A stretch of DNA of 64,000 nucleotides, from positions 19,690 through 83,689 of the forward strand of contig JAFZLJ010000119.1 of the NCBI GenBank assembly GCA_017551545.1, given 5' to 3'. The translations under genes and the position numbers were made by a program. Positions 1 to 8,676 of the stretch are shown here, in pieces (the stretch's first letter is position 1; every line of letters starts with the position of its first letter). The stretch comes from Treponema sp. GTDB lineage: Bacteria > Spirochaetota > Spirochaetia > Treponematales > Treponemataceae. Under the pieces are notes generated by a model. It worked only from the letters and a program-made list of their open reading frames with translations. It did no database searches and was not told where the DNA came from.

Positions 1-246
1 TCTAAGCTCTTTGAAAACGTTGTTACAGAAAACGGCGTAACAATCATGAGTGGTGATCTTCTTGAGCGCCAGGTTCCGTTTGATGCATCAAAGATGTTCA
101 GTGGAAACATTACAGCTTTCCTTACTCACTTCTACAATAAAGATTCAAAAGAATTCGAAGTTCGCATGGAAGATGATATCATGAAGGGTTGTCTGCTTAC
201 TCAGGGTGGACAGATTATCCACGAAAGATTTAAAGAGGCAAAATAG
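1..246 (+). CDS. pntAA: NAD(P) transhydrogenase alpha subunit part 1 (PntAA), C-terminal fragment
   Basis: The reading frame is open from the first base and ends with TAG at 244-246, giving the last 81 residues of a protein that begins outside the window. I call it PntAA because the next two genes are clear PntAB and PntB. This tail alone (ending ...GQIIHERFKEAK) has few diagnostic motifs, although it fits the end of the soluble NAD(H)-binding domain I. The complex sits in the inner membrane and couples hydride transfer between NADH and NADP+ to ion movement. Splitting the alpha subunit into two polypeptides is common in bacteria with a three-gene pnt operon. Confidence 0.8.
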   Translation, partial: SKLFENVVTENGVTIMSGDLLERQVPFDASKMFSGNITAFLTHFYNKDSKEFEVRMEDDIMKGCLLTQGGQIIHERFKEAK

Positions 247-258
247 GACGTCACCCCT

Positions 259-326
259 GTCATTCCCGTGCTTGACACGGGAATCTCATCTTATGAAGAG
301 ATTGTCGGGTCAAGCCCGACAATGAC
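259..326. repeat. Dispersed palindromic repeat, family A (copy 1)
   Basis: Two hairpin half-elements face each other. The first is gtcattcccgtg-cttga-cacgggaat; the second is attgtcggg-tcaag-cccgacaat followed by gac. The whole element begins gtcatt and ends aatgac. It fills the gap between pntAA and pntAB. Related copies lie at 2201-2260 and 39965-40031. Confidence 0.85.
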
Positions 327-359
327 ATAGGGCATGACATTCACATAGGAGTATTAATT

Positions 360-650
360 ATGGATATAATGCTTATTTTCGTATTTGTTATTGCGGCTTT
401 CCTTGGTGTTGAGCTTATTTCAAAGGTTCCTTCACAGCTTCACACACCACTTATGTCTGGAACAAACGCAATTTCTGGTATTACAGTTGTTGGTGCCATC
501 ACTGTTACTGCAGTTGGTGTTGGCGGAAAGGTTGGACTTGTACTCGGCTTCCTTGCAATCGTATTTGCTACAATCAACGTTGTTGGTGGATACCTTGTAA
601 CAGACAGAATGCTCGGTATGTTCAAGAAAAAGGATTCTACAAAGAAATAA
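360..650 (+). CDS. pntAB: NAD(P) transhydrogenase alpha subunit part 2 (PntAB)
   Basis: This 96-residue protein is almost entirely hydrophobic, with three predicted membrane helices (about residues 2-20, 33-55 and 58-80). It shows the PntAB signature: a conserved SGTNAISGI segment at about 33-41 followed by a glycine/valine-rich helix. It forms part of the ion channel of transhydrogenase (membrane domain II). The start at 360 is supported by an AGGAG about 8 nt upstream. It lies between pntAA and pntB and is probably cotranscribed with both, although repeat and hairpin sequences separate all three genes. Confidence 0.95.
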   Translation: MDIMLIFVFVIAAFLGVELISKVPSQLHTPLMSGTNAISGITVVGAITVTAVGVGGKVGLVLGFLAIVFATINVVGGYLVTDRMLGMFKKKDSTKK

Positions 651-662
651 GGGCCGAAAATC

Positions 663-710
663 GAAGAACCGTTAAAAAACAATGCGAGTAGCATTGTTTT
701 AGGTTCATCG
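663..710 (+). promoter_or_regulatory. Long hairpin between pntAB and pntB
   Basis: A perfect 10-bp stem (aaaacaatgc, 676-685, with gcattgtttt, 691-700) has a 5-nt loop. An outer near-perfect arm extends it (cgaagaacc with ggttcatcg, one mismatch). No T-run follows directly. A terminator is therefore unlikely; an mRNA-processing or stability element inside the operon is more plausible. An imperfect palindrome with core GATTAATC and GCGC ends follows at about 724-743. Confidence 0.5.
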
Positions 711-767
711 AAAGGATGGCTCAGCGCGAGATTAATCGAGCGCTTATAATTCTAATGGAGTAACTAA

Positions 768-2195
768 ATGTCTGATAGTATTATTAAGATTTTATACATG
801 GTTTCTTGTATCTTCTTTATCCGCGGTATTAAGCTGCTTGGGAAAACAGATACTGCCCGCAAGGGAAACCTTTATTCTTCAATCGGTATGTTGATTGCCT
901 GTGTAACAGTTCTTTGTGAAAAGCAGGTACTTGGTTCATGGAGCGCTAACCCTCTTGAAAACGGATATGTTTATATTGCAGCTGCTATCGTAATTGGTTC
1001 TGTAATCGGTATTATCTGGTCTAAGAAGGTTGAAATGACCGGAATGCCACAGCTTGTTGCTTTGTTCAACGGTTTTGGTGGTCTTTCATCTTTGCTCGTT
1101 GCTATTGCTCAGTATGTTTGCCAGCCTAAGGGAGACTACTTTACAGCTGCTTCTCTTGGTTTGACAATTGCAATTGGTGCCGTAGCATTTACTGGTTCTG
1201 TTGTTGCATGGGGTAAGCTTTCTGGAAAGGCCTTCAAAAAGAATGTAGCTATTCCATTTAAGAACGCACTCAACGCAATCATTTGTATAATCGGATTTTT
1301 GGGAATTGTTGCTTACGCTTTCTTCACAGCAAACAACCCGTTCAGTCTTTCAAATATTGAATTCATTGGTATTGTAGTTTCTACAGCTGCCTTCCTCCTC
1401 TTGGGATTCACAATGGTAATTCCAATTGGTGGTGGTGATATGCCGGTTATCATTTCGTTCTTGAACGCTTTGTCTGGTCTTGCTGCTGCATTTGCCGGAT
1501 TCGCAATCAACAACACAGTACTTGTTGTTTCTGGATGTCTCGTAGGTGCATCTGGTCTTATCCTTACATTGATTATGTGTAAGGCTATGAACCGCAAGTT
1601 CTCTAACCTCCTGTTCAAGAGCTTTGGTGGTTCTAAGAAGAAGGCAGGTGCTAACGGTCCTGCTAAGGAACCAAAGGCAATTTCTGTAGAAGATGCTTAC
1701 GTTATTCTTGAAGCTGCTAAGAACGTTGTAATTGTTCCTGGATATGGTATGGCTGTTGCTCAGGCTCAGCACGCTGTAAAGGAACTCTGCGACAAGCTCG
1801 AAGCAAACGGTGCAGAAGTAAACTTTGCTATTCACCCTGTTGCTGGTCGTATGCCTGGTCATATGAACGTACTTCTTGCCGAAGCAAATGTTCCTTATGA
1901 ACAGCTCAAGACAAGTGATGAAATGAATCCACAGATGAGCAATGTTGACGTTGCAATCATCATTGGTGCAAACGACGTTGTAAACCCAGATGCTATTCAC
2001 GATCAGAGCTCACCACTTTATGGTATGCCAATCGTAAACGCTCACGAAGCAAAGACTGTATTTGTTCTTAAACGTGGTAAGGGTACAGGTTTCTCTGGTG
2101 TAGAAAACCCACTCTTTACAAACGACAATACAGTTATGATTTACGGTGATGCTAAGTCTACTGTAAGTCAGCTGGTTAGTGAGTTTAATTCATAA
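768..2195 (+). CDS. pntB: NAD(P) transhydrogenase subunit beta
   Basis: The protein has 475 residues, the usual PntB length. The N-terminal ~285 residues are a series of membrane helices, including the conserved IPIGGGDMPVIISFLNALSG stretch near 221-240. The C-terminal ~180 residues are the soluble NADP(H)-binding domain III, with VIVPGYGMAVAQAQ, HPVAGRMPGHMNVLLAEA and the ANDVVNP motif. It reduces NADP+ using NADH and the membrane ion gradient, or works in reverse. The ATG at 768 has a GGAG 8 nt upstream. It is the last gene of the pnt operon, and a family A repeat with terminator-like shape follows. Confidence 0.97.
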   Translation: MSDSIIKILYMVSCIFFIRGIKLLGKTDTARKGNLYSSIGMLIACVTVLCEKQVLGSWSANPLENGYVYIAAAIVIGSVIGIIWSKKVEMTGMPQLVALFNGFGGLSSLLVAIAQYVCQPKGDYFTAASLGLTIAIGAVAFTGSVVAWGKLSGKAFKKNVAIPFKNALNAIICIIGFLGIVAYAFFTANNPFSLSNIEFIGIVVSTAAFLLLGFTMVIPIGGGDMPVIISFLNALSGLAAAFAGFAINNTVLVVSGCLVGASGLILTLIMCKAMNRKFSNLLFKSFGGSKKKAGANGPAKEPKAISVEDAYVILEAAKNVVIVPGYGMAVAQAQHAVKELCDKLEANGAEVNFAIHPVAGRMPGHMNVLLAEANVPYEQLKTSDEMNPQMSNVDVAIIIGANDVVNPDAIHDQSSPLYGMPIVNAHEAKTVFVLKRGKGTGFSGVENPLFTNDNTVMIYGDAKSTVSQLVSEFNS

Positions 2196-2200
2196 GTGAG

Positions 2201-2267
2201 ATTGTCGGGTCAAGCCCGACAATGACAAACTGTGTCATTCCCGGGCTTGACCCGGGAATCTTTTTTT
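2201..2267 (+). terminator. Family A repeat (copy 2) acting as likely terminator of the pnt operon
   Basis: There are two adjacent 9-bp perfect hairpins: attgtcggg-tcaag-cccgacaat at 2201-2223 and attcccggg-cttga-cccgggaat at 2237-2259. The second is followed by seven T at 2261-2267, the shape of an intrinsic terminator. The two half-elements are in the opposite order to copy 1. Confidence 0.7.
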
Positions 2268-2293
2268 CTGTTACAGAAATTCAGTTAATATGT

Positions 2294-2299
2294 TATAAT
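2294..2299 (+). promoter_or_regulatory. -10 box for the cyclase pair
   Basis: TATAAT lies 34 nt before the GTG start at 2334. A weak TTACAG lies 17 nt upstream at 2271-2276. A Shine-Dalgarno (CTGGAG) is present, so this transcript would have a normal leader. Confidence 0.5.
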
Positions 2300-2333
2300 T
2301 ATATATACAACATAATTTGCCGCTGGAGTTTCT

Positions 2334-4175
2334 GTGAATATTAAAAAGTTTTTCTTCTTTTCATTTTTAATTTTTTTCAATACAGTTTTTCTTTTTGCGG
2401 CAGAAACTTTGCAGCAGTTGAATGAGTGGCAGCTGTTTTATCATAAAAGCCCGGATCAGGTTTTTGAACTGGCAGATGATGGTGTGCCTGCAGATCTGGA
2501 AATAACTCAGGTTGGATATTGGGATAGGCCTTCCGAAAAATACGGTTGTTACAGAACTGTTGTTACAGGCCTGGACCCTTCTAAAAAATATGAAATCTTA
2601 CAAAAGGATTCGCCAAAAACTTCGTGTGCAGTTTATGTAAACAGAAAGCTTGTTACACAGGCAGGAGACCCTTTTGAAATATTAAAATCTGAGCCTTCAA
2701 AGGGTTCGCATTCTATTGTTGAGCCTGTTAGTTTTGAATTTTATCCGGACGACAACGGAAACGCAGAAATCATATTTTTTATAGCGAATTATTTTTATAG
2801 AAAATCAGGGCTCCATGATACAGTTTATATTGGGCCTTCGGGAAGTTTTTCGAACAATACTTACATCACCTTGTATGCAGTAATTTGCGGAGCTTTGATT
2901 TTTATAGGCATCCTCTGTCTTTTCCAGTTCATAATCAATCATCAGCGAAAAGAATATTTTTATCTGGGAATAACAGCTATTGCGCTTGCCTTGAGAATAT
3001 CTACAAACGGATTGAGTCTGCTTTCAATTTTGATTCCAAAGCTTTCGGCAGAAATAAAATTTAAAATTGAATATCTTGCAATGTGGATTGTTCCTATTTG
3101 CGTTACTCAAATGCTTGATGCAATTAATCCGAACAAAAAACTGCGTCCAATAAAATATGCTTTGATTATTGCAGAGCTTGTAATTGGAATTGTAAATATT
3201 TCGGTTCCGGCTTATTACACAAACAGAATGGTTCGTATACTTCAGGCAGCAATGATTATTGTCTGCGCTTATGTAATCGGGTTGAGCATTTATAATCTTA
3301 TTACAAAAAAACGATATTCTGTTTTTAATGCGTTGAGTTATCTTTTGGTAATCATTGGTGCTGTTATTGATGTTTTGATTTCTAATGGTGCAGGTGGATT
3401 TACAATTTCGCTGCTGCCGTTCTTCCTTGTTGTGTTTGTATTGCTGCAGATTTTAATGTTTGTAAAAATCCAGAATGATATTTATCTTGAAACAGTCCAG
3501 ACAAGCACCAAGCTCCAGCGTTTGAACGAGGCATACCTGCGTTTTGTACCGCGCGAATTTCTTAAGCTTTTGAATAAGGAATCTGTTATTAAAACAGGAC
3601 TCGGCGATTATTCAAATATTGAAATGTGCATTATGTTTTCTAAAGTGCATATTTATTGTCCGGCAAATCATGTTTCGCTCGAAGAACATTTTCATATTTT
3701 TGATGAATACCTTAAGCGTGTGTCTCCAATCATCAAGGAGCATAACGGTTTTGTAAGTAAGTTTTTGAGCGGTGGATTTATGGCGCTTTTCCCAAAGAAT
3801 GAACTTGATGCTGTTTTGACCGCACTTGAAATTGAACAAACTGTTGATGAGTTTAATCAAAAACTGTTTACAAAAAATCACAAGATTGAAGTTTGGATGG
3901 GAATACATTTTGGCAAGATGATTATCGGTACAATCGGTGAAGAGAATCGTCTTGATGATACTGTAATTTCTGATACTGTAAATACTTCTTCGAGAATTGA
4001 ATCTGTCTGCGAAAAATTAGGAAAGACAATTATTGTTTCTGAGGAAGTTGTTCAAAAAGTGCAGGCAGCCGAAACTGAAAATTCTCCTGCGGCATTTGCG
4101 TTTGAGCGGCTTGAAGATGTTCAGGTAAAGGGAAAAGAAAAACCTTTGCAGATTTATGAGGTGCGCAAAATATGA
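2334..4175 (+). CDS. 7TMR-DISM receptor with class III cyclase-like domain lacking the metal aspartates (C2-like)
   Basis: This 613-residue protein starts with GTG and has a signal peptide (1-22) and an extracytoplasmic domain (~25-175). Seven membrane helices of 7TMR-DISM type follow (~178-378), then a short coiled segment and a class III nucleotide cyclase domain (~425-610). In that domain the first metal-binding Asp position is Lys437 (FSKV) and the second is Gly480 (KFLSGG), so it cannot bind the catalytic metals. The other half of the active site is intact: Lys476, Thr543 (DDTVISDTVN) and the transition-state pair Asn550 and Arg554. It overlaps the next gene by 4 nt (ATGA). The family role is sensing an outside ligand and making cAMP. 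The idea that it forms a heterodimer with its neighbour is my inference. Confidence 0.85.
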   Translation: MNIKKFFFFSFLIFFNTVFLFAAETLQQLNEWQLFYHKSPDQVFELADDGVPADLEITQVGYWDRPSEKYGCYRTVVTGLDPSKKYEILQKDSPKTSCAVYVNRKLVTQAGDPFEILKSEPSKGSHSIVEPVSFEFYPDDNGNAEIIFFIANYFYRKSGLHDTVYIGPSGSFSNNTYITLYAVICGALIFIGILCLFQFIINHQRKEYFYLGITAIALALRISTNGLSLLSILIPKLSAEIKFKIEYLAMWIVPICVTQMLDAINPNKKLRPIKYALIIAELVIGIVNISVPAYYTNRMVRILQAAMIIVCAYVIGLSIYNLITKKRYSVFNALSYLLVIIGAVIDVLISNGAGGFTISLLPFFLVVFVLLQILMFVKIQNDIYLETVQTSTKLQRLNEAYLRFVPREFLKLLNKESVIKTGLGDYSNIEMCIMFSKVHIYCPANHVSLEEHFHIFDEYLKRVSPIIKEHNGFVSKFLSGGFMALFPKNELDAVLTALEIEQTVDEFNQKLFTKNHKIEVWMGIHFGKMIIGTIGEENRLDDTVISDTVNTSSRIESVCEKLGKTIIVSEEVVQKVQAAETENSPAAFAFERLEDVQVKGKEKPLQIYEVRKI

Positions 4176-6091
4176 AAAGATTGATTTTAGTTAGCATTAG
4201 CTTACTCATGTTTTTGTGTTGCACTAATTTATTTGCACAGGGAGCTTTGTATAAAGTTTCTGATCGTGAAAAGCTTGCACTTGGTTCAGAGACAATTGAA
4301 ACAAACTGGGATTTTTACTGGGGAAAATTTATTTCTCCTTCAGATAAAACTACAGCGCCAGATTTACAGGTAACAGTTCCGTGCGAGTGGAATAAATATG
4401 ATTTACCTGATGAAGCAAAAGCTGTTGCAAAAAAAGGTGACGGTTCTGGAACATACAGATTGACCCTTACAAATTTAAAACCAAATACAGAATATGCTTT
4501 TCCGGTTTTTGAAGTTTTTTATACAGCGAGCAAAATATATGCAGACAACCAATTAATTTACCGGAGTGGTGAACCTGCAGAAAACTGGAAAGAAACAAAG
4601 GCTGAACAATATTGCGACAAGGCTGTTTTTAAAACAGACCCGACTGGCAGAGTAACTCTTACAATTTATATTTCGAATAATTTTTACCGTAAGGGTGGCT
4701 TTAGAGGAAAGTTTACTTTAAGCGAAAACAAAGTTTATACACAGGCCTCAAGAACTCAGCTTTGCGCCTACAGTATTTTTGCAGGCCTCCTGCTCTTTAT
4801 GATTTTATATTGCTTTTTGCTCAGTCTTCAGAAAAAAGATATATCGAGCTTTTATCTTGGGCTTTTGATTTTTGGAGTTTTGTCGCGCCTTGTAACAGCA
4901 GTGTTCCCGTTGCTTAAAGCAGTTTTTGCAGACATGCCTTTTACAATGATCCTGCGGCTTGAATATATGGCATTGTTTGTAATGCCTGCGGCGCAGACTT
5001 TATATTTTGATTCTTTGAACAAAAAGATTTTTAATCATATTCCTGCTAAGCTTCTGGCTGCTCCAAGTTTGATTTTCTTGCTGCTTGATTTTACATTGCC
5101 GATTCGTTTTGCAAACAGGCTTGTTCCTTTTATGCAGGCTTATGCCTTCCTGATTATTGGAATTGAAGTTGTATTGTTCTTTATCCGCATTATCAAGAAT
5201 AAAGATTTTATAAGTATAATGGCTATTATTTCGCTCATCATTATTGCGATTGGAACAGCTAATGATATTCTTATAATTCATCACACTTATATTCTTGGAA
5301 GGGTTAAGCTGCTTGGACTTTCATTTGTAGTTTATGCCTTCTTCCAGATTATTGTTCTTGCATATATTCAAGACAAAAACTACCGAAAGGTAGTTGAATT
5401 AAACAAAGAGTTAGTTGAGACTAACATTGCGTACTATCGTTTTGTGCCAAAAGAATTTCTTGAACTGCTAAGTAAAAAAGATATTACAGAAGTAAATCTT
5501 GGAGAATACAAGGTTGCAAAAATGGCAGTGCTTTCGGCAGACATAAGAAACTTTACTTCTACTTCCGAAAAGCTTTCGCCTATTCAGGTTTTTGATATGC
5601 TCAATTCTTATCTGCGTCGCGTTGCTCCTCTTATCCGTAAGTACAATGGAATTATTGAAAAATATCTGGGTGACGGAATTATTGCAATCTTCCCGGAAAG
5701 CGCACAGTCTGCTGTAAATTGTGCAGTTGCAATGCAGGAAGAAATGATTGAACTGCGTAAGGAATTTGAAGAGCGCGGTATGCCTGCAATCAGAATAGGA
5801 ATTGGTGTTCATTACGGAAACGTTGTAATTGGAACAGGAGGCGACAGTGAACGCATGACAGAGATTTCGCTTTCGGATGATATTGATATTGCAATTAAAA
5901 CAGAAGCTGCAACAAAGCTTTACAAGCGTCCTATTCTTGTTACAAAGCAGACATTGAATCAGGCAGCAAACGAATTGCGTGCAGTTGGAAAGAAGTTTGA
6001 TTTTTCCGGCAAGGAAGTGGCTGCCCAGGAAGATGCAACAATTCCTCCGCTGTATTCGATTTACAATAATAAGATTGGTGAAGTGTTATAA
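4172..6091 (+). CDS. 7TMR-DISM receptor with class III cyclase domain keeping the metal aspartates (C1-like)
   Basis: This 639-residue paralogue of the preceding gene has the same architecture: signal peptide (1-22), outer domain (~25-185), seven membrane helices (~198-400) and a cyclase domain (~445-630). It has both metal aspartates, Asp457 (LSADIRNF) and Asp501 (KYLGDGII), and Lys497. The transition-state residues are replaced: the Asn position is Asp572 and the Arg position is Lys576 (DDIDIAIKTE), and the nucleotide-pocket Thr is Ile565. It is therefore the mirror image of its neighbour, and the pair together holds one complete site. The ATG overlaps the upstream stop, so translation is probably coupled. 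The 3' end overlaps the convergent gene by 6 nt. Confidence 0.87.
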   Translation: MKRLILVSISLLMFLCCTNLFAQGALYKVSDREKLALGSETIETNWDFYWGKFISPSDKTTAPDLQVTVPCEWNKYDLPDEAKAVAKKGDGSGTYRLTLTNLKPNTEYAFPVFEVFYTASKIYADNQLIYRSGEPAENWKETKAEQYCDKAVFKTDPTGRVTLTIYISNNFYRKGGFRGKFTLSENKVYTQASRTQLCAYSIFAGLLLFMILYCFLLSLQKKDISSFYLGLLIFGVLSRLVTAVFPLLKAVFADMPFTMILRLEYMALFVMPAAQTLYFDSLNKKIFNHIPAKLLAAPSLIFLLLDFTLPIRFANRLVPFMQAYAFLIIGIEVVLFFIRIIKNKDFISIMAIISLIIIAIGTANDILIIHHTYILGRVKLLGLSFVVYAFFQIIVLAYIQDKNYRKVVELNKELVETNIAYYRFVPKEFLELLSKKDITEVNLGEYKVAKMAVLSADIRNFTSTSEKLSPIQVFDMLNSYLRRVAPLIRKYNGIIEKYLGDGIIAIFPESAQSAVNCAVAMQEEMIELRKEFEERGMPAIRIGIGVHYGNVVIGTGGDSERMTEISLSDDIDIAIKTEAATKLYKRPILVTKQTLNQAANELRAVGKKFDFSGKEVAAQEDATIPPLYSIYNNKIGEVL

Positions 6092-6697
6092 CTGTTTTTC
6101 AAAGCAGTCGCCGTTAGCAGCAAATCCCATCTTAAGCAGATATTTTTGATGAAGCTCTATGCCTGTTCTGGCGGTGAGCTTTTTTATGTTGTCGTCCTTC
6201 AGTTTGTTGTACAAAAACTTTCCAACAGAAGTGTCACGGTACGCCGGAGTTGTATAATCAAGAGAAACATTCAGGGCGTTTTCTGGTGCGGGTGTACCTA
6301 CAAGGATGCCTGCACAATCAGAATGGCAGCAGATAAGATAAACAGAATCGTCTGATTTTATCTGATCAAAATCCGGGAAAATCTTTTTTATATCATCGTT
6401 ATTTTGTTCAAGAAAATATTTTGGAAAGCTGTCTGCGCCTGTGAGCTTTACGACTGAATATTCTTTTTTTGTATTAAGCAGCTTATGAAGGTTTATAAGA
6501 TTTATGATAATCAGTGCAACCTGCATTGCGGCTGTAGGGTAGGAATGAATGCACAGGGCGTAGGTGCAGAAAATCACACTTCCGATTGTGTTGATAACAC
6601 GGAGCTTTACGACCGAAGTCATGAGCATAGAGACAATTACAAGTGCAGAACCAATATAACCAATAATTTCGATAATCTGTTTAATGTTGTTAATCAT
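6086..6697 (-). CDS. YgjV-like inner-membrane protein with C-terminal GNAT-like domain
   Basis: This is a 203-residue protein. The first ~75 residues form about three membrane helices and resemble the YgjV family (GYIGSALVIVSMLMTSVVKLR, then a NTIGS stretch). The remaining ~125 residues look like a degenerate acetyltransferase fold, with a typical ending IKKLTARTGIELHQKYLLKMGF. I cannot assign a substrate. The ATG at 6697 has no Shine-Dalgarno, and a perfect TATAAT lies 6 nt upstream, so a leaderless mRNA is likely. It is convergent with the cyclase pair. Confidence 0.7.
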   Translation of the reverse strand: MINNIKQIIEIIGYIGSALVIVSMLMTSVVKLRVINTIGSVIFCTYALCIHSYPTAAMQVALIIINLINLHKLLNTKKEYSVVKLTGADSFPKYFLEQNNDDIKKIFPDFDQIKSDDSVYLICCHSDCAGILVGTPAPENALNVSLDYTTPAYRDTSVGKFLYNKLKDDNIKKLTARTGIELHQKYLLKMGFAANGDCFEKQL

Positions 6698-6703
6698 AAG
6701 TTA

Positions 6704-6709
6704 ATTATA
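6704..6709 (-). promoter_or_regulatory. -10 box, leaderless start of the YgjV-like gene
   Basis: TATAAT on the minus strand ends 6 nt before the ATG at 6697. No Shine-Dalgarno is present. Confidence 0.6.
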
Positions 6710-6761
6710 TCATAAAACAATTTTTATAGAAGTTAATTCTATTTTTTGAAATTTGGCATGG

Positions 6762-6767
6762 TATAAT
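6762..6767 (+). promoter_or_regulatory. -10 box upstream of the TIM-barrel-like gene
   Basis: TATAAT lies 35 nt before the ATG at 6803, with a GGGGGC Shine-Dalgarno in between. I see no convincing -35 box. Confidence 0.5.
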
Positions 6768-6802
6768 GTAAGCATAATCTAATTCAAACGCCGGGGGCAG
6801 AT

Positions 6803-8581
6803 ATGCATTACAAAAATTTTAAGACAGTTCTTTATTGTGTAGCAGGCTGGGTAAATCATGTAACAGAAGAGCAGCTTCGTAAGGAAGCAGAGTTTTTCCA
6901 GAAATATGTTGGAGTTGATAAGATTTATCTTGAAACTTTCCGCGATGAGTTTTCAAAAAAAGAACAGCTTGAGCTTGTAAAGCGTGTTATGAAAGATTAC
7001 GGAATTGAAGTTTCAGGTGGAATTACAACTGTCTGCCCTGACCAGAATGAGTCTGACAAAAAACGCCAGCGACTTTTTAGCACCATGTGCTATTGCAATG
7101 AACCTATGCGCGAGCTTACAAAAAAGGTTTCTGAATATACCGCCGGAATGTTTGATGAATTTATAATCGACGACTTTTTCTTTACACAGTGTATGTGCGA
7201 AGATTGTGTGCGCGAAAAAGGAAACCGCTCGTGGTCTGAATTCCGTCTGGCTAAGATGATGGAAGTTTCGCGTGAACTTATAATCGGGCCTGCAAAAAAG
7301 GTGAACCCTAATGTAAAGATAATCATCAAATATCCTAACTGGCGCGAAAGCTATCATGAAACAGGCTATAACCCTGGTGAGCAGCGCGAGATTTTTGATT
7401 ACATTTATACCGGAACAGAAACAAGACACGGAGCTTTGCAGGATCAGCATTTGCCTCGTTACTTAAGCTATTCTCTTATGCGCTATATGGACAGTGTTGC
7501 ACCGGGAAGAAACGGCGGTGGATGGTTTGATCCGTTTGACTGCGACAGACTGGACACTTACCTTGAGCAGGCTTATCTTACTGCCTTTGCAAAACCAAAA
7601 GAAATGATGATGTTCTGCTGGCCTTCACTGGCAGAGGACAAGCGTGCAACTCCACTTGGCTTTATGTATAAAAAGCTTGATAGAATTCTGGGACAGGTAG
7701 GAAAGCCTGAAGGTCTTAAGGTTTATATTCCTTTTAATTCACAGGGTGAAGATCACATTGAAGATTACCTTGGAATGGTTGGAGTTCCTATGGACCCGAC
7801 TTGTGATTTCCCGGCATTTACTGAAGGTGTAAAAAACAAAGTTCTTGTAACTGCGGCTGCTCTTAAAGATGAAAAGATTGTTGGAAAAATAAAAGACTAT
7901 GTTGCAGCCGGTGGACACGTAATTGCAACTTCCGGCTTTATGATTGGAGCACTTAAAAAGTATCCTGAAATTTCTGAACTAACGAGCGTTAGTTACAACG
8001 ACCGCGTTCTTACAGCAGATGAATTCCAGAGCCCTTCTTCAATTGGATTTGGTAAGGAATATATAAAGAGCAGGGGAGCAATTACTTTCCCGCTGCTTGA
8101 ACATCGCAACAACGCAACCTGGTCGCTTATGAATGCAGGCCACGGTGAATATCATGAAAGCATTTTGTGTTATGACACATACGGTAAGGGAAGGCTGACA
8201 ACGTTAGTGCTTCCTGATATGCCAAGTAAGATTTATGAGATGCCTGCACAGGCGTTGGCAGCAATCCGCCAGGAGCTTGCAGTAAGCGATATCTGGATTG
8301 ACGGGCCTGCAGGTGTTTCTCTGTTTACTTATGACAATAAAACATTTGGTTTGTATGCCTACACCTGGGATGGATGCACACCTATGGAATTTACTGTTTA
8401 CATTAAAGGCGAACACAAAACTCTTAAACGAATTGCAGATTCTGATACACCTTCTCCTTGGAAGAATTTCCCGATTCCTGCTAAGAGTACCCATCCTCTG
8501 GATTTCAGAACAAAAGAAGTTGTTACAGAATTCCACGTAAGAGTTATTCCCGGGGATTTTGACTTTTTTGAAATAGAATAG
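6803..8581 (+). CDS. Conserved protein of unknown function, TIM-barrel (glycosidase-like) fold
   Basis: The protein has 592 residues and no signal peptide. The first ~300 residues look like a TIM barrel of the GH-like superfamily: strand-like segments ending in acidic residues (VDKIYLETF, MFDEFIIDDFFF) and a DGF/DDF-type motif, then a Cys pair (QCMCEDC). Residues ~310-410 resemble a class I glutaminase-amidotransferase-like Rossmann fold (GLKVYIPFN, KVLVTAAALKD, GGHVIATSGFM), and the C-terminal part is probably beta-rich. This order resembles GH42-type beta-galactosidases (barrel, trimerisation, beta domain), but I see no clear catalytic Glu pair. A cytoplasmic glycoside-processing enzyme is a guess. 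It is single-gene, with its own promoter and a good Shine-Dalgarno. Confidence 0.6.
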   Translation: MHYKNFKTVLYCVAGWVNHVTEEQLRKEAEFFQKYVGVDKIYLETFRDEFSKKEQLELVKRVMKDYGIEVSGGITTVCPDQNESDKKRQRLFSTMCYCNEPMRELTKKVSEYTAGMFDEFIIDDFFFTQCMCEDCVREKGNRSWSEFRLAKMMEVSRELIIGPAKKVNPNVKIIIKYPNWRESYHETGYNPGEQREIFDYIYTGTETRHGALQDQHLPRYLSYSLMRYMDSVAPGRNGGGWFDPFDCDRLDTYLEQAYLTAFAKPKEMMMFCWPSLAEDKRATPLGFMYKKLDRILGQVGKPEGLKVYIPFNSQGEDHIEDYLGMVGVPMDPTCDFPAFTEGVKNKVLVTAAALKDEKIVGKIKDYVAAGGHVIATSGFMIGALKKYPEISELTSVSYNDRVLTADEFQSPSSIGFGKEYIKSRGAITFPLLEHRNNATWSLMNAGHGEYHESILCYDTYGKGRLTTLVLPDMPSKIYEMPAQALAAIRQELAVSDIWIDGPAGVSLFTYDNKTFGLYAYTWDGCTPMEFTVYIKGEHKTLKRIADSDTPSPWKNFPIPAKSTHPLDFRTKEVVTEFHVRVIPGDFDFFEIE

Positions 8582-8585
8582 CCAC

Positions 8586-8666
8586 GTCATTGCGAGCCGA
8601 AGGCGTGGCAATCCATTTTGAAAATTGAATCTTGTTACTGGATTGCCTCGCTTCGCTCGCAATGAC
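8586..8666. repeat. Dispersed inverted repeat, family B (copy 1)
   Basis: The left arm starts gtcattgcgag and ends gtggcaatcc; the right arm starts ggattgcctcg and ends ctcgcaatgac. The arms are ~28 bp and separated by ~24 bp of unrelated sequence. It lies between two convergent genes. Confidence 0.85.
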
Positions 8667-8676
8667 GAGATTAGGG

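Noticed and set aside
1350..2000. A 216-codon minus-strand frame inside pntB
   Set aside because: Low-complexity composition without motifs, opposite to a certain gene, no start signals.
259..2267. Family A hairpins as ends of an insertion sequence
   Set aside because: No transposase gene or target duplication between copies; the flanking genes are normal operon members.
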